This document shows positions 1 through 6,962 of a stretch of DNA of 10,433 bases, piece by piece. The stretch is taken from contig PJAB01002114.1 of assembly GCA_002887195.1 (NCBI GenBank), positions 1-10,433 on the forward strand, written 5' to 3'. The translations under genes were made by a program, and so were the position numbers. Source of the stretch: Chrysochromulina parva. Its lineage: Eukaryota; Haptophyta; Prymnesiales; Chrysochromulinaceae. The notes below the pieces were generated by a model, which searched no databases, had not been told where the DNA came from, and saw only the letters and a program-made list of their open reading frames with translations. The stretch's first letter is position 1, and each line of letters begins with the position of its first letter.

Positions 1-484
1 CAGAGGGTGCGGCGGAAGGGTTGCCTGACGTTGGCGAAACGCTCAAGCCCAGCGCCCGGCGAGTGGCCTGCATAGAGGCACAGGGGGACAGGGGCTCGAA
101 GAAGATTGAGCTTCCAGGTGGCTGCAGTACTCTTCTCCGCCGCAGACGACGTCCCAAATTTTCCTTGTTCAAAATATGTTTGGAGTCGGGGGAACTTTTT
201 CTCTTGCATGTCGACGAACACATGCCCAAAAAAGCCGCGACCGCGACGCGAAATGTAAAAGAAGTCAGTCGAGTGTTTTCGTAATTGCAAAGTTGACGAA
301 AACACAGAATGCCGTACCGGTACTGTCTGTCGTGTTATCGTTCACAAAAAAACTTCATCGTGGTGACCCGACTTTCGATCAGGAGGCGTCCGCACCGAGT
401 GGAGGGAGGGCTTTGGCCCTAGGATTCCTACCTGAGCGGGAGCGCGCACCCAAGTCATTCAGGGCGCGGGTTCGGCAGGCTCCC
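1..484. other. Upstream flank of the membrane-protein gene, no supported gene
   Basis: I see no convincing gene here. The frame of the downstream gene stays open back to an ATG at 176 (last in-frame stop at 107). Codons from 176 to about 375 are A/T-rich at third positions and the encoded residues show no domain, unlike the region after 485. A plus-strand frame is open from the left edge to a stop at 282-284 and could be the tail of an upstream gene, but nothing in it is recognisable. The drop in GC around 150-375 fits a promoter or 5' leader. No TATA consensus is evident. Confidence 0.4.
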
Positions 485-509
485 ATGAGTGGCGGGTTCG
501 GCAGGCTCC
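466..509. repeat. 18-bp direct repeat at the putative gene start
   Basis: The sequence GCGGGTTCGGCAGGCTCC occurs at 466-483 and again at 492-509, 26 bases apart. The spacing is not a multiple of three, so the copies are read in different frames. The ATG at 485 lies between them. Confidence 0.85.
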
Positions 510-3100
510 ACTCAGAGGAGGCGGCGGTCGAGGAGGCGCAGGCGGCGGCCGATAAGACGAAGAGAAGTTCGTCGTTTCCTGTTCGCATCATGCGAGGCCT
601 CTCGTTCCCCAAAAAGTACAAAATCGGAGGCGAAGTACGGGACGTCGTATTAGACAAGCGCCACCGGGTCTTGATATTGGCACGCATCCTTCTGGCGGTA
701 CCAGCACCCGCCTTCTTGGTGTTCTCAGCCGTTCAACACTTTCAACCCGATACCATTCTCATGACGTCGTGGGGTCTGTCTGCGTCTTTCACACGGCTCC
801 AGGCTGGGAAGATGTTCGCGGTCTATGTCGGGTTAATTGCAGTTCCGTTGTGGATTCTTTCGCTTCTCGTTGCGCAGATCGAAGAGAAACGGCCCGGCAG
901 CCTGCAAGGGTGGCTGGCCGCCTACGACGAGCAAAGGCTCGAAAGCTTCCCGTTGGGATGGCTCAAGGCGTTCTGCAAAACTTACGGGCTCTCTGTCAGC
1001 GGCAAAAGGGAAGATGTCATCGGGCGCGTGAAAGAATGGCTCATGAAGCGTAGGGACGAAGACGCGCCCAAGAAGAAATCCACACCAGGGACGACGCCCA
1101 TTGACACGTCTACGCCCACGACACAGTCCACAGAAGCGAAGACGCCGAAGGAGCGTCTCGTGAGTCTCTGGAAATATTTCCTGGGTCTCTTGAAATGGGA
1201 TCCACGGATCTGGTCGTGGCCAAAGGCCTTTGAGGCTGCTTTGTTTTTTGGCTCTGTGTATTGGTACGCGGCACTCTACAACACTACCACTTGGAGCGGC
1301 ATCTTGCTGATTTATTTGGTCGGCACGCCCATCGCCTTACTGATTGTGTACATGGTCACAAAGACTGTGCGATCCATCATCGACTACCAATACGACCAAA
1401 AAGTCGCTTACCATTCGTTTGTGAACCTGCAAGCATATCGGCTCAGCATCCACACCATCTTCGGCCTCTGCGTGGCCCTTTATGGTCTGTCGGCAATGTC
1501 GCGGGTGGTGATTCCAAGCAATCTGCAAGACTACTTTGACGAGCTCTCTCTCAATGGCATCTCCTGTACGGACCGGGATGCATTTTGGACTGCCTTCGAG
1601 GCATCTGCAGCCAATGCCACCTGCCCGGCCCTGCCCAATTGCGGCTACGCTTCATTCGAGGATCTGTGCCAGGCCGTGCAGTACACGCCCATGGTGCGTG
1701 CTGTGGGTGTCGACGTAGCTAAAGTTCTCCTCTACAGTTTTGTAGCGTGGGTGTTCATCTCGCTGCTCGTCTTTGGCACTGGCCGTGCAAGCCCTACCAA
1801 CGGCTACGCGCATTTGCTCTCTCGCCACATGCTCGTCGCCATAGTGCTGGGCCTTGTGCAACTGATCTCGGCGTTCTATGCATTCTTGCGCCTCATTCTT
1901 CTCGTGCCTTTGCTGCGGCTGCCACGCCCGGCTGCCTACTTTGACCGAACCGACTTGATGGCGCGGGAACTGCCACTGCCATTCGTCCTCTACGGAACCA
2001 TCACTTTATATGATTTTTGGGGAACTATCTTCGTGCACGTGCTCATCGCCGTTGCGCTCAACTTCGACTTCTTCAAAACATATGCATCGCGCCTGCGCCG
2101 AGTAGACGAGGGACAAGAGCAAAAAGCCATCGATGAGCTCAAAACGAAGATGAGGCAGATGAAAAGGAACGAGAAGACGGGGGACATGGAGTGCGAGTGG
2201 AGCGACGAGGCTCCATATTTCTGGTTTTTGCCTGCACAAATTGTGCTCGACTGCAAGACCCGATCGTTGCCTCCCATGCAGAAGCTGCGCGACGTCGGTC
2301 ACCTGGAAAAGAAACGAATCCCTCTTAGCGACGCGTTCAATCAAGCTGCCGGGAATGGAGCTCAAGGCATTGACTTTGGCGATGGCATCAACGTGTTCAA
2401 AATCAAGGACATCCTCTTCGTGAGCCATCGCTGGGAAGAGCCTGGTCGGCCCGATGTCAACGGCGTGCAGCTCGAGGCCATCAAGGCGTATCTGCAGGAT
2501 CACAAAGAGATCAAGTGGATATGGTTCGACTATTCATCGATGCCCCAGAAAATCGGTAGCATTGACACTAGGACTACCAAGGAGAAGGCCGAGTTCCAAC
2601 TCATGCTCAAATGCATCACCGACCTCTACCTGACCGCGCAGGTCCTCATTCTCCTCGATGGGTCGTACGCGTCGAGGTTCTGGACGCTGACGGAGGCATG
2701 GTGCTCGATGCAGACGGCCACAGCCAAGGGTCTTGTGCCCTCAACGGAGGAAAACCGTCGCTACACGATTAAACACATCCACACCGCTGACGACAAGCAT
2801 GATGTCCAGGGGCTCGTCGAGAAGGTGTCCAAGAAGACGGTCGCGGAAATTGTCAGTCACCTCGAGAATCCGGACGTGAACGTCACCAACGCAAAGGACA
2901 AAGAAACCATGCTTCCCGTCATCAGGGCGACCGAAACGCGCATCTTGGAGGGCTTTCAGAACGGCTTTCAGAAGCTGCAGAGCCCTCAGAGCCCTCCATC
3001 GGGTTTCAGAAGCCGTTCTCAACCCAAATCGGGAAAGCAAGCCAAAAAGATTCATGTGGCTCCTTCAGACTCCAACGCTGTCACTGCCCTCGATGACTAG
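485..3100 (+). CDS. Polytopic membrane protein with SAP-like motif and C-terminal FVSHRW (HET/TIR-like) domain
   Basis: An 871-residue intron-free frame, numbered from ATG 485. I prefer this start because G/C third positions rise there; ATG 176 would add 103 residues of non-coding-like sequence, and ATG 590 has A at -3. Hydrophobic segments lie near 62-84, 110-132, 251-268, 271-292, 321-343, 409-431, 448-477 and 498-530. Eight passes put both ends in the cytosol. The loop after helix 2 holds a SAP-like helix-turn-helix (156-186, containing GLSVSGKREDVIGRV). The loop after helix 5 is predicted outside and has Cys 361, 380, 386 and 395 with an N-A-T glycosylation sequon at 377. The C-terminal cytosolic domain (about 640-760) carries FVSHRWEE (645-652), WFDYSSMPQ (680-688) and SRFWTLTEAW (730-739), a motif set seen in protist proteins related to fungal HET/TIR-like signalling domains. 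Function is unproven; a membrane receptor or signalling role is inferred. It converges on the IQ gene. Confidence 0.85.
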   Translation: MSGGFGRLHSEEAAVEEAQAAADKTKRSSSFPVRIMRGLSFPKKYKIGGEVRDVVLDKRHRVLILARILLAVPAPAFLVFSAVQHFQPDTILMTSWGLSASFTRLQAGKMFAVYVGLIAVPLWILSLLVAQIEEKRPGSLQGWLAAYDEQRLESFPLGWLKAFCKTYGLSVSGKREDVIGRVKEWLMKRRDEDAPKKKSTPGTTPIDTSTPTTQSTEAKTPKERLVSLWKYFLGLLKWDPRIWSWPKAFEAALFFGSVYWYAALYNTTTWSGILLIYLVGTPIALLIVYMVTKTVRSIIDYQYDQKVAYHSFVNLQAYRLSIHTIFGLCVALYGLSAMSRVVIPSNLQDYFDELSLNGISCTDRDAFWTAFEASAANATCPALPNCGYASFEDLCQAVQYTPMVRAVGVDVAKVLLYSFVAWVFISLLVFGTGRASPTNGYAHLLSRHMLVAIVLGLVQLISAFYAFLRLILLVPLLRLPRPAAYFDRTDLMARELPLPFVLYGTITLYDFWGTIFVHVLIAVALNFDFFKTYASRLRRVDEGQEQKAIDELKTKMRQMKRNEKTGDMECEWSDEAPYFWFLPAQIVLDCKTRSLPPMQKLRDVGHLEKKRIPLSDAFNQAAGNGAQGIDFGDGINVFKIKDILFVSHRWEEPGRPDVNGVQLEAIKAYLQDHKEIKWIWFDYSSMPQKIGSIDTRTTKEKAEFQLMLKCITDLYLTAQVLILLDGSYASRFWTLTEAWCSMQTATAKGLVPSTEENRRYTIKHIHTADDKHDVQGLVEKVSKKTVAEIVSHLENPDVNVTNAKDKETMLPVIRATETRILEGFQNGFQKLQSPQSPPSGFRSRSQPKSGKQAKKIHVAPSDSNAVTALDD

Positions 3101-3111
3101 TGAGTCATAAG

Positions 3112-3141
3112 TGAGCCACCCGATTCTTATGAGCCACCCGA
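3112..3141. repeat. 12-bp direct repeat just after the stop codon
   Basis: TGAGCCACCCGA is present at 3112-3123 and 3130-3141, eleven to twelve bases past the TAG stop. It would lie in the 3' untranslated region of the membrane-protein gene. Confidence 0.8.
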
Positions 3142-3426
3142 CTCGTCTGATGACAAGCCATAGCGACGCATTGCGTGCGCGTCGCAGCGCGCACCAACGG
3201 TGGTCGCTCTGTCAGGTACCAACATTGCCTGCAGACCGGGAGAGGGGTTGGGGTCAAGGGTTGGGGCACCTGGCGGATCGAGGGAGTGTGCAATCACCAT
3301 TCAGGGGAGCGGGGCGAGCAGGCGGGAAGTCCGCGCCATCCGAGGGCAGGCTTAGGGCAGGCAGCACCAGCCATGCGCATCTCACCGTCATGCGAGATGC
3401 CATCAGACGTGATTCGTCGCGTCCCG

Positions 3427-3594
3427 GTGTATACGCAGCGTCGCCGTCGGGTGCGTATACGCAGGTAGGTGCGTAACGCAGGTGGGTGCGTGTAGGTACC
3501 GTCAGCGCCCAGCCCCAGGGTGCGTATACGCACGGCATGTGGGTGCGTTTTGGTTTTCCGTTTACGCGAGCGCCAAGGTGCGGTGCGTATACGC
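3427..3594. repeat. Array of GCGTATACGC palindromes
   Basis: The perfect 10-bp palindrome GCGTATACGC occurs at 3453-3462, 3522-3531 and 3585-3594. A one-mismatch copy (GTGTATACGC) lies at 3427-3436 and a shortened GCGTAACGC at 3471-3479. Copies are usually preceded by GT and followed by AG or AC, and GGGTGCG-like words fill the spacers. Spacing is irregular (about 18 to 63 bases), so this is a cluster of sites and not a strict tandem repeat. It could be a protein-binding site cluster or a decayed minisatellite. Confidence 0.75.
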
Positions 3595-3649
3595 AGCGGA
3601 GGTGCGTTCACAGACGTTTGGAGATTACATTTATAACAGAAAGAACTTT

Positions 3650-3666
3650 GTAACTTACCAAGTTAC
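3650..3666. other. Perfect 7-bp hairpin
   Basis: GTAACTT at 3650-3656 pairs perfectly with AAGTTAC at 3660-3666 around a 3-base loop. It lies in the AT-richer part of the convergent region and could be a 3'-end processing or terminator-like structure for either gene. Confidence 0.5.
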
Positions 3667-3790
3667 CTTCGTACACATTGGCAGGACCCCCTGAATCACA
3701 GATAACACACCCGGGTTCGCCATAGTATACAGAGCTTTCTCGTTTCTGCGTAATTCTAATTCGTAATTGCACCCCCGACCGGCGACCGCG

Positions 3791-3808
3791 TATCTATATC
3801 TATATCTT
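3791..3808. repeat. Short TATCTA repeat
   Basis: TATCTATATCTATATCTT is a short AT-rich simple repeat with a roughly 6-base period, in otherwise mixed-composition intergenic DNA. Confidence 0.7.
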
Positions 3809-3894
3809 AGGCGAGATCCGGACCGGTAGCCCTAATGACGAAACCCTCTGGTTGCCAACCACCGCGGAACTACCGACGAACCGTAATGTGCCGT

Positions 3895-3903
3895 TATATA
3901 AAT
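3895..3903 (+). promoter_or_regulatory. TATA-box-like sequence
   Basis: TATATAAAT fits the eukaryotic TATA consensus on the plus strand. No protein gene starts downstream on that strand, because the next gene is on the minus strand. A bulged hairpin begins 29 bases after the box, at about the usual distance to a transcription start. This could be chance in AT-richer DNA or the promoter of a small noncoding transcript. Confidence 0.25.
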
Positions 3904-3931
3904 CATACATGATTACCGTACACGTACCGAC

Positions 3932-3970
3932 TATCTCGCCGCGCAGCCCTCGGCCTCGCAGGCGGAGATA
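3932..3970. other. Bulged 16-bp hairpin
   Basis: The arms pair as TATCTC/GAGATA, GCC/GGC, GCG/CGC, A/T and GCC/GGC around a 3-base loop (CTC), interrupted only by small bulges. That is 16 pairs in 39 bases. A second hairpin follows (TCCGA 3981-3985 with TCGGA 3993-3997), then an 8-bp palindrome CTCTAGAG. If transcribed from the minus strand it lies in the 3' untranslated region of the IQ gene; from the plus strand it follows the TATA-like box. Confidence 0.5.
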
Positions 3971-4034
3971 ACCACCCCGCTCCGATAAGCTCTCGGATCT
4001 CTCTAGAGTCTAGTGACATATCGCTAGGCGTGAG

Positions 4035-4055
4035 TTACTTACTTACTTACTTACT
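4035..4055. repeat. ACTT microsatellite (GTAAGT on the minus strand)
   Basis: This is five units of a 4-base repeat, 28 bases past the stop of the IQ gene. On the minus strand it reads as overlapping GTAAGT hexamers, each matching a 5' splice-site consensus. It lies downstream of the stop codon, so it would affect only the 3' untranslated region. Confidence 0.85.
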
Positions 4056-4082
4056 CGGCCTCGCAACTTTACGCGTACTCCG

Positions 4083-6962
4083 TTAGTCTTCGGACTCGTT
4101 CGCCACATCTCGAGCAGGTGGGACTACTACGTAGAGCGCGGCAGCATCGCCGCCCTTGGGGCGAGACGCGGCACTGATCTTTGCGTTGATCGCCGCCGCC
4201 TCGCGCGCCCTCTCCGCGTCTTGCCTCGCCTCCTTCTCCGAGCGGCGCTCAGCCGCCAGCCGCAGCTTCTCATTGATGAGCTCCAGCTCAGCGACCTTCG
4301 CATCGGCCAGCTGCTGCACGCGGCGCGCCTCGCGCTGCTTCATCTCGTCGAGCACGGCGGCGTCGTCCTGGGCACGATAGTCGAACGCCATCGCAGCGGG
4401 CAAGGGCGAGGCGTCGTCCTGGGCACGATAGTCGAATGCCTCCGCGGCGGGCGTGGGCTCGGCGTCGTCCCGGGCGGCGATGGGCTCGGCGTCGTCCCGG
4501 GCGGAGCTGGGCTCGGCGTCGTCCCGGGCGGCGATGGGTTCGGCGTCGTCCCGGGCGGCGATGGGCTCGGCGTCGTCCCGGGCGGAGCTGGGCTCGGCGT
4601 CGTCCGTCGTGGCTGCCTGTGCCGCCTCGGGCGCCGCTTCGGGCGCGGCTGTGCGAGCGTTGAGGGCAGGCGCTGGTGCAAAGGCCAGAGCAGCAGCGTC
4701 GGCGGCCTCGGCTGCCACTGCCAGATCCTCTGCTGACTCCGCTGCTGACTCCACTGCTGACTCCACTGCTGACTCCACTGCTGCCTCCGCCGCCTCCGCC
4801 GCCTCCGCCGCCTCCATCGCCAGGGCCGCCTGCGCCGCCTCCGCCATGTCGTTCGCGGCCTCGGGCGCCATGTCGTTCGCGGCCACGTACCCCGAAGGAA
4901 CGTTGGGCTCTGCAGCCGAGGGTGGCGCTGTGGTGAGCACGTGCATGCTAGCCGTGAAGCTGGGCTCTGCAGCCGAGGGTGGTGCCGGGGTCTCAGAGGC
5001 CGAGGGCGGCGCTGTGGTGAGCACATGCATGCTAGCCGTTGAGGGCGCCGGGGTCTCAGAGGCCGAGGTGGGCGAAGACGAAGGAGGCGCGCCTGCCGGG
5101 GGCGCTGTGGTGAGCACATGCATGCCTGCCGGGGACGCTGTGGTGAGCACATGCATGCCTGCCGGGGGCGCTGTGGTGAGCACATGCATGCCTGCCGGGG
5201 GCGCGATCGACGCCGCCTCGGCGCCCTCAACGGCTAGCATGCATGTGCCTGCCTCGGCGCCCTCATCCATCACCCTCAGGGCCAGGGCGTGCAGCTCGTC
5301 CGCGTTCATCGCCGCCGCCAGTCCCTCAGCCGTGCTCACCACGGCGCCCGTGTTCATCGCCGCCGCCGCCAGTCGCTTGGCAGAGACGTGCTTGGCAGAG
5401 ACGTCCACGCGGGCAGCCTGACGTGCGGCCTGGCCACGCTTGATCGCCTGCAGCTTCGTCGCCGCGGCATTCTCAGCTTTCACCTCCTGCTTCCTCGCAA
5501 CGGCCTCGGCTCGTGCGGCCTGGCCGCGCTTGATGGCCTGCAGCTTCGTCGCCGCCTTCCCCTCCTCCGCCCTCTCAACGGCTAGCCGCGCGCGCTCCGA
5601 CTGGCCGCGCTTGATGGCCTGCAGCTTCGTCGCCGCGGCGTTCTCGGCTGCTGTCTCCTGCTTCATCGCCGCCGCTGCGGCCCGCGCCGGCTGCCCACGA
5701 CAGCGCTTCCTCGCCGCCTGCCCACGGCGCAGCGCTTGCAGACGGATGGCGGCTCCCTCCTCCTCGGCTGCCCACGACAGCGCGCCCCCCTCCTCCTCGG
5801 CTGCCCACGACGGCGCCATCACGCTCGCGGCCTGCGCCGCCGCGTTCGCCGCGTCCGCTGCCTCGGCGTCCATCTCCGCCGCTGCCCACGACGACGCCCT
5901 CACCTCCTCGGCCGCGTCCGCCTCGGCCTGTGCCCACGACGACGCCCTCACCTCCTCCTCCTCCTCCTCCGCCGCCGAGACGAATGCAAGCAGATCCTCC
6001 GCCTGCGCAGCGCCGCCCGCGCTGTGCCGGGCACGCCACCCACCGTGGCCTTGCCCGCTGGGCGCCCGCGCCGTCGCCTCAACGATCGCCAACATCTCGG
6101 CGTCCATGTCGGCGTCCATGGCCGCCGCCAGGGTCGCCGCCGCTTGCGCCTCCGCCTTGGCCGCCGCCGCGGCCCTCGCAGCAAAGGCCGCGGCGGCGGC
6201 CTGCGCCTCGGCGACCGCCTCGTCGATCGGCTCCGGCGACCTTCCTAAGATGGAAGGCGCCCACGACGACGCCATCGCCTCCTCCGCCGCCTCTCCCGCC
6301 TCGTCCAGCAGCAGCCGGAGCAGCTCGGGATCGTGGAAGGTTCCGGGCGCCGTGTCGGGCGCTCGGTACGGCGCGAGCACCGCCGTCCCATCCGATCGTC
6401 GATCCCTCGCGCCGTACCGAGCGCTCGCGGCGCGCCGTCCATCGGCGCCGCCGGTGTGAATGGTCGCGCCGCCGGTGTGAATGGTCGCGCCGCCGAAGGC
6501 TCTACCTTGTGTGCTCGAAGGCCGAGCGCTGCTGCTACCAGCACGCCCGGTGGCGCCGCAGTGGGCGCGCCCTTCAGCGCCGTAGTGGGCGCGTCCATCA
6601 GCGCCGAAGCTGCCGTTGGTGACCGCTACGGCGCTGCCGGCGCCTCCGCCGCCACGAGCTCCTCCACCGCCGCCGCCGCCGCGGGCGGGGCGCCGCGGCC
6701 CGAGCGATGCATGCGCCGGCGGGTGGGCGAGAGTTTGGGGCGCGAGCGATGCATGCGCCGCTGGCCCACCGTTCATCAGCGAGGGCACCACCGCGCCGCC
6801 CCGAGCGCTCAGAACGGCGCCGCCTCCACCGGCGACGGGTTGGAAGTAGCCGAGCGCGTGGCGCTCGCCTTCGAGCTCCGCATGCATTCGGATGCGGTTC
6901 GCCGTGGCTGGTGTGAATGGTCGCGCGGCCGCTGAGCGTGCGGCGAGTACCTGCCACGCCAT
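4083..6962 (-). CDS. Ala-rich repeat protein with four IQ motifs and a C-terminal coiled coil
   Basis: A 959-residue intron-free frame of very biased composition. The N-terminal part (1-200) is Gly/Ala/Arg-rich with a duplicated ATIHTGG. Residues 200-400 are acidic and Ala-rich with five SWA-containing motifs (Trp 234, 343, 359, 386, 397). Four IQ motifs start at Leu 408, 447, 474 and 504 (form LQAIKRGQAAR, matching [IL]QxxxRGxxxR) and predict calmodulin or EF-hand light-chain binding. Then follow MHVLTTAPP repeats (591-680), AEA/ESA repeats (716-742), six RDDAEP units (787-836), a duplicated FDYRAQDDA and a charged coiled coil (about 866-930). A scaffold or cytoskeletal role is inferred; I recognise no ortholog. 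ATG 6962 lies in the last unit of a 10-bp array and Met 26 (6887) is an alternative start. The strand is chosen for the IQ motifs and coiled coil; the antisense frames are compositional. Confidence 0.7.
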   Translation of the reverse strand: MAWQVLAARSAAARPFTPATANRIRMHAELEGERHALGYFQPVAGGGGAVLSARGGAVVPSLMNGGPAAHASLAPQTLAHPPAHASLGPRRPARGGGGGGGARGGGGAGSAVAVTNGSFGADGRAHYGAEGRAHCGATGRAGSSSARPSSTQGRAFGGATIHTGGATIHTGGADGRRAASARYGARDRRSDGTAVLAPYRAPDTAPGTFHDPELLRLLLDEAGEAAEEAMASSWAPSILGRSPEPIDEAVAEAQAAAAAFAARAAAAAKAEAQAAATLAAAMDADMDAEMLAIVEATARAPSGQGHGGWRARHSAGGAAQAEDLLAFVSAAEEEEEEVRASSWAQAEADAAEEVRASSWAAAEMDAEAADAANAAAQAASVMAPSWAAEEEGGALSWAAEEEGAAIRLQALRRGQAARKRCRGQPARAAAAAMKQETAAENAAATKLQAIKRGQSERARLAVERAEEGKAATKLQAIKRGQAARAEAVARKQEVKAENAAATKLQAIKRGQAARQAARVDVSAKHVSAKRLAAAAMNTGAVVSTAEGLAAAMNADELHALALRVMDEGAEAGTCMLAVEGAEAASIAPPAGMHVLTTAPPAGMHVLTTASPAGMHVLTTAPPAGAPPSSSPTSASETPAPSTASMHVLTTAPPSASETPAPPSAAEPSFTASMHVLTTAPPSAAEPNVPSGYVAANDMAPEAANDMAEAAQAALAMEAAEAAEAAEAAVESAVESAVESAAESAEDLAVAAEAADAAALAFAPAPALNARTAAPEAAPEAAQAATTDDAEPSSARDDAEPIAARDDAEPIAARDDAEPSSARDDAEPIAARDDAEPTPAAEAFDYRAQDDASPLPAAMAFDYRAQDDAAVLDEMKQREARRVQQLADAKVAELELINEKLRLAAERRSEKEARQDAERAREAAAINAKISAASRPKGGDAAALYVVVPPARDVANESED
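4450..4610 (-). repeat. 27-bp coding minisatellite (RDDAEPxxA)
   Basis: About six 9-residue units of the form RDDAEPIAA, RDDAEPSSA or RDDAEPTPA are encoded by nearly identical 27-base repeats. The IAA and SSA variants are interspersed, so the units expanded in blocks. The repeat keeps the frame and gives an acidic, proline-punctuated spacer before the coiled coil. Confidence 0.9.
4728..4817 (-). repeat. 9- to 12-bp coding repeats (AEA and ESAV units)
   Basis: Tandem GCCTCCGCC-type units and TGCTGACTCCAC units (plus strand) encode AEAAEAAEA followed by ESAVESAVESA. The tract is in frame, Ala/Glu-rich and probably helical. Confidence 0.85.
4923..5192 (-). repeat. MHVLTTAPP coding repeats
   Basis: Three tandem 10-residue units (PAGMHVLTTA, with P or S after it) are followed by two dispersed copies of SMHVLTTAPPSA separated by SETPAP-rich spacers. 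Every copy keeps the hydrophobic core MHVLTT in a low-complexity protein. The DNA carries a GCATGCATGTGCTCACCAC core in each unit. Confidence 0.9.
5415..5753 (-). other. Four-IQ calmodulin-binding segment
   Basis: These bases encode the four IQ motifs of the Ala-rich protein at intervals of 39, 27 and 30 residues. Motifs 2 to 4 share the unit AATKLQAIKRGQ, and a KQE...AENAA lead-in precedes motifs 2 and 4, which shows internal duplication. Motif 1 (LQALRRGQAAR) is the most divergent. Clustered IQ motifs usually bind several calmodulin-like light chains. Confidence 0.75.
6453..6489. repeat. 21-bp tandem repeat with a third copy at 6910-6925
   Basis: GGTGTGAATGGTCGCG occurs at 6453-6468, 6474-6489 and 6910-6925. 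The first pair is in frame and encodes ATIHTGG twice. The third copy is 457 bases from the first, in a different frame, and encodes RPFTPA in the same protein. Confidence 0.85.
6701..6760. repeat. 18-bp direct repeat encoding AHASL
   Basis: CGAGCGATGCATGCGCCG occurs at 6701-6718 and 6743-6760, 42 bases apart and in frame. On the minus strand it encodes AHASLAP and AHASLGP in the N-terminal low-complexity region of the IQ protein. Confidence 0.85.

Larger units (their letters stand above)
3101..4082. other. Convergent intergenic region, 982 bases, no protein gene
   Basis: This is the shared 3' region of two convergent genes. No protein frame here is persuasive. From left to right it holds a 12-bp direct repeat just after the stop codon, an array of GCGTATACGC palindromes (3427-3594), and an AT-richer stretch (about 3610-3930) with a perfect 7-bp hairpin, a TATCTA run and a TATA-like box. 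After that come two further hairpins (3932-3997) and an ACTT microsatellite next to the stop of the minus-strand gene. I found no tRNA or rRNA signature. A GGTTCG near 3712 is not followed by a B-box or any tRNA fold. Confidence 0.6.

Noticed and set aside
3..284. A plus-strand frame open from the left edge, possibly the tail of an upstream gene
   Set aside because: No domain or repeat is recognisable, it enters AT-richer DNA typical of a leader, and the window gives no upstream context.
3705..3725. GGTTCG resembling a tRNA B box
   Set aside because: The bases after it do not fit the B-box consensus and no acceptor, D or anticodon stems can be formed around it.
3761..3771. The 11-mer TCGTAATTGCA shared with 279-289
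   Set aside because: Several shared 11-mers are expected by chance in a window of this size, and the flanks do not match.
4453..6459. Two long plus-strand Ala/Ser-rich frames opposite the IQ gene (4453-5421 and 5440-6459)
   Set aside because: They are antisense to codons of an Ala-rich protein, where stops are rare in every frame. They lack domains, while the minus strand has IQ motifs and a coiled coil.
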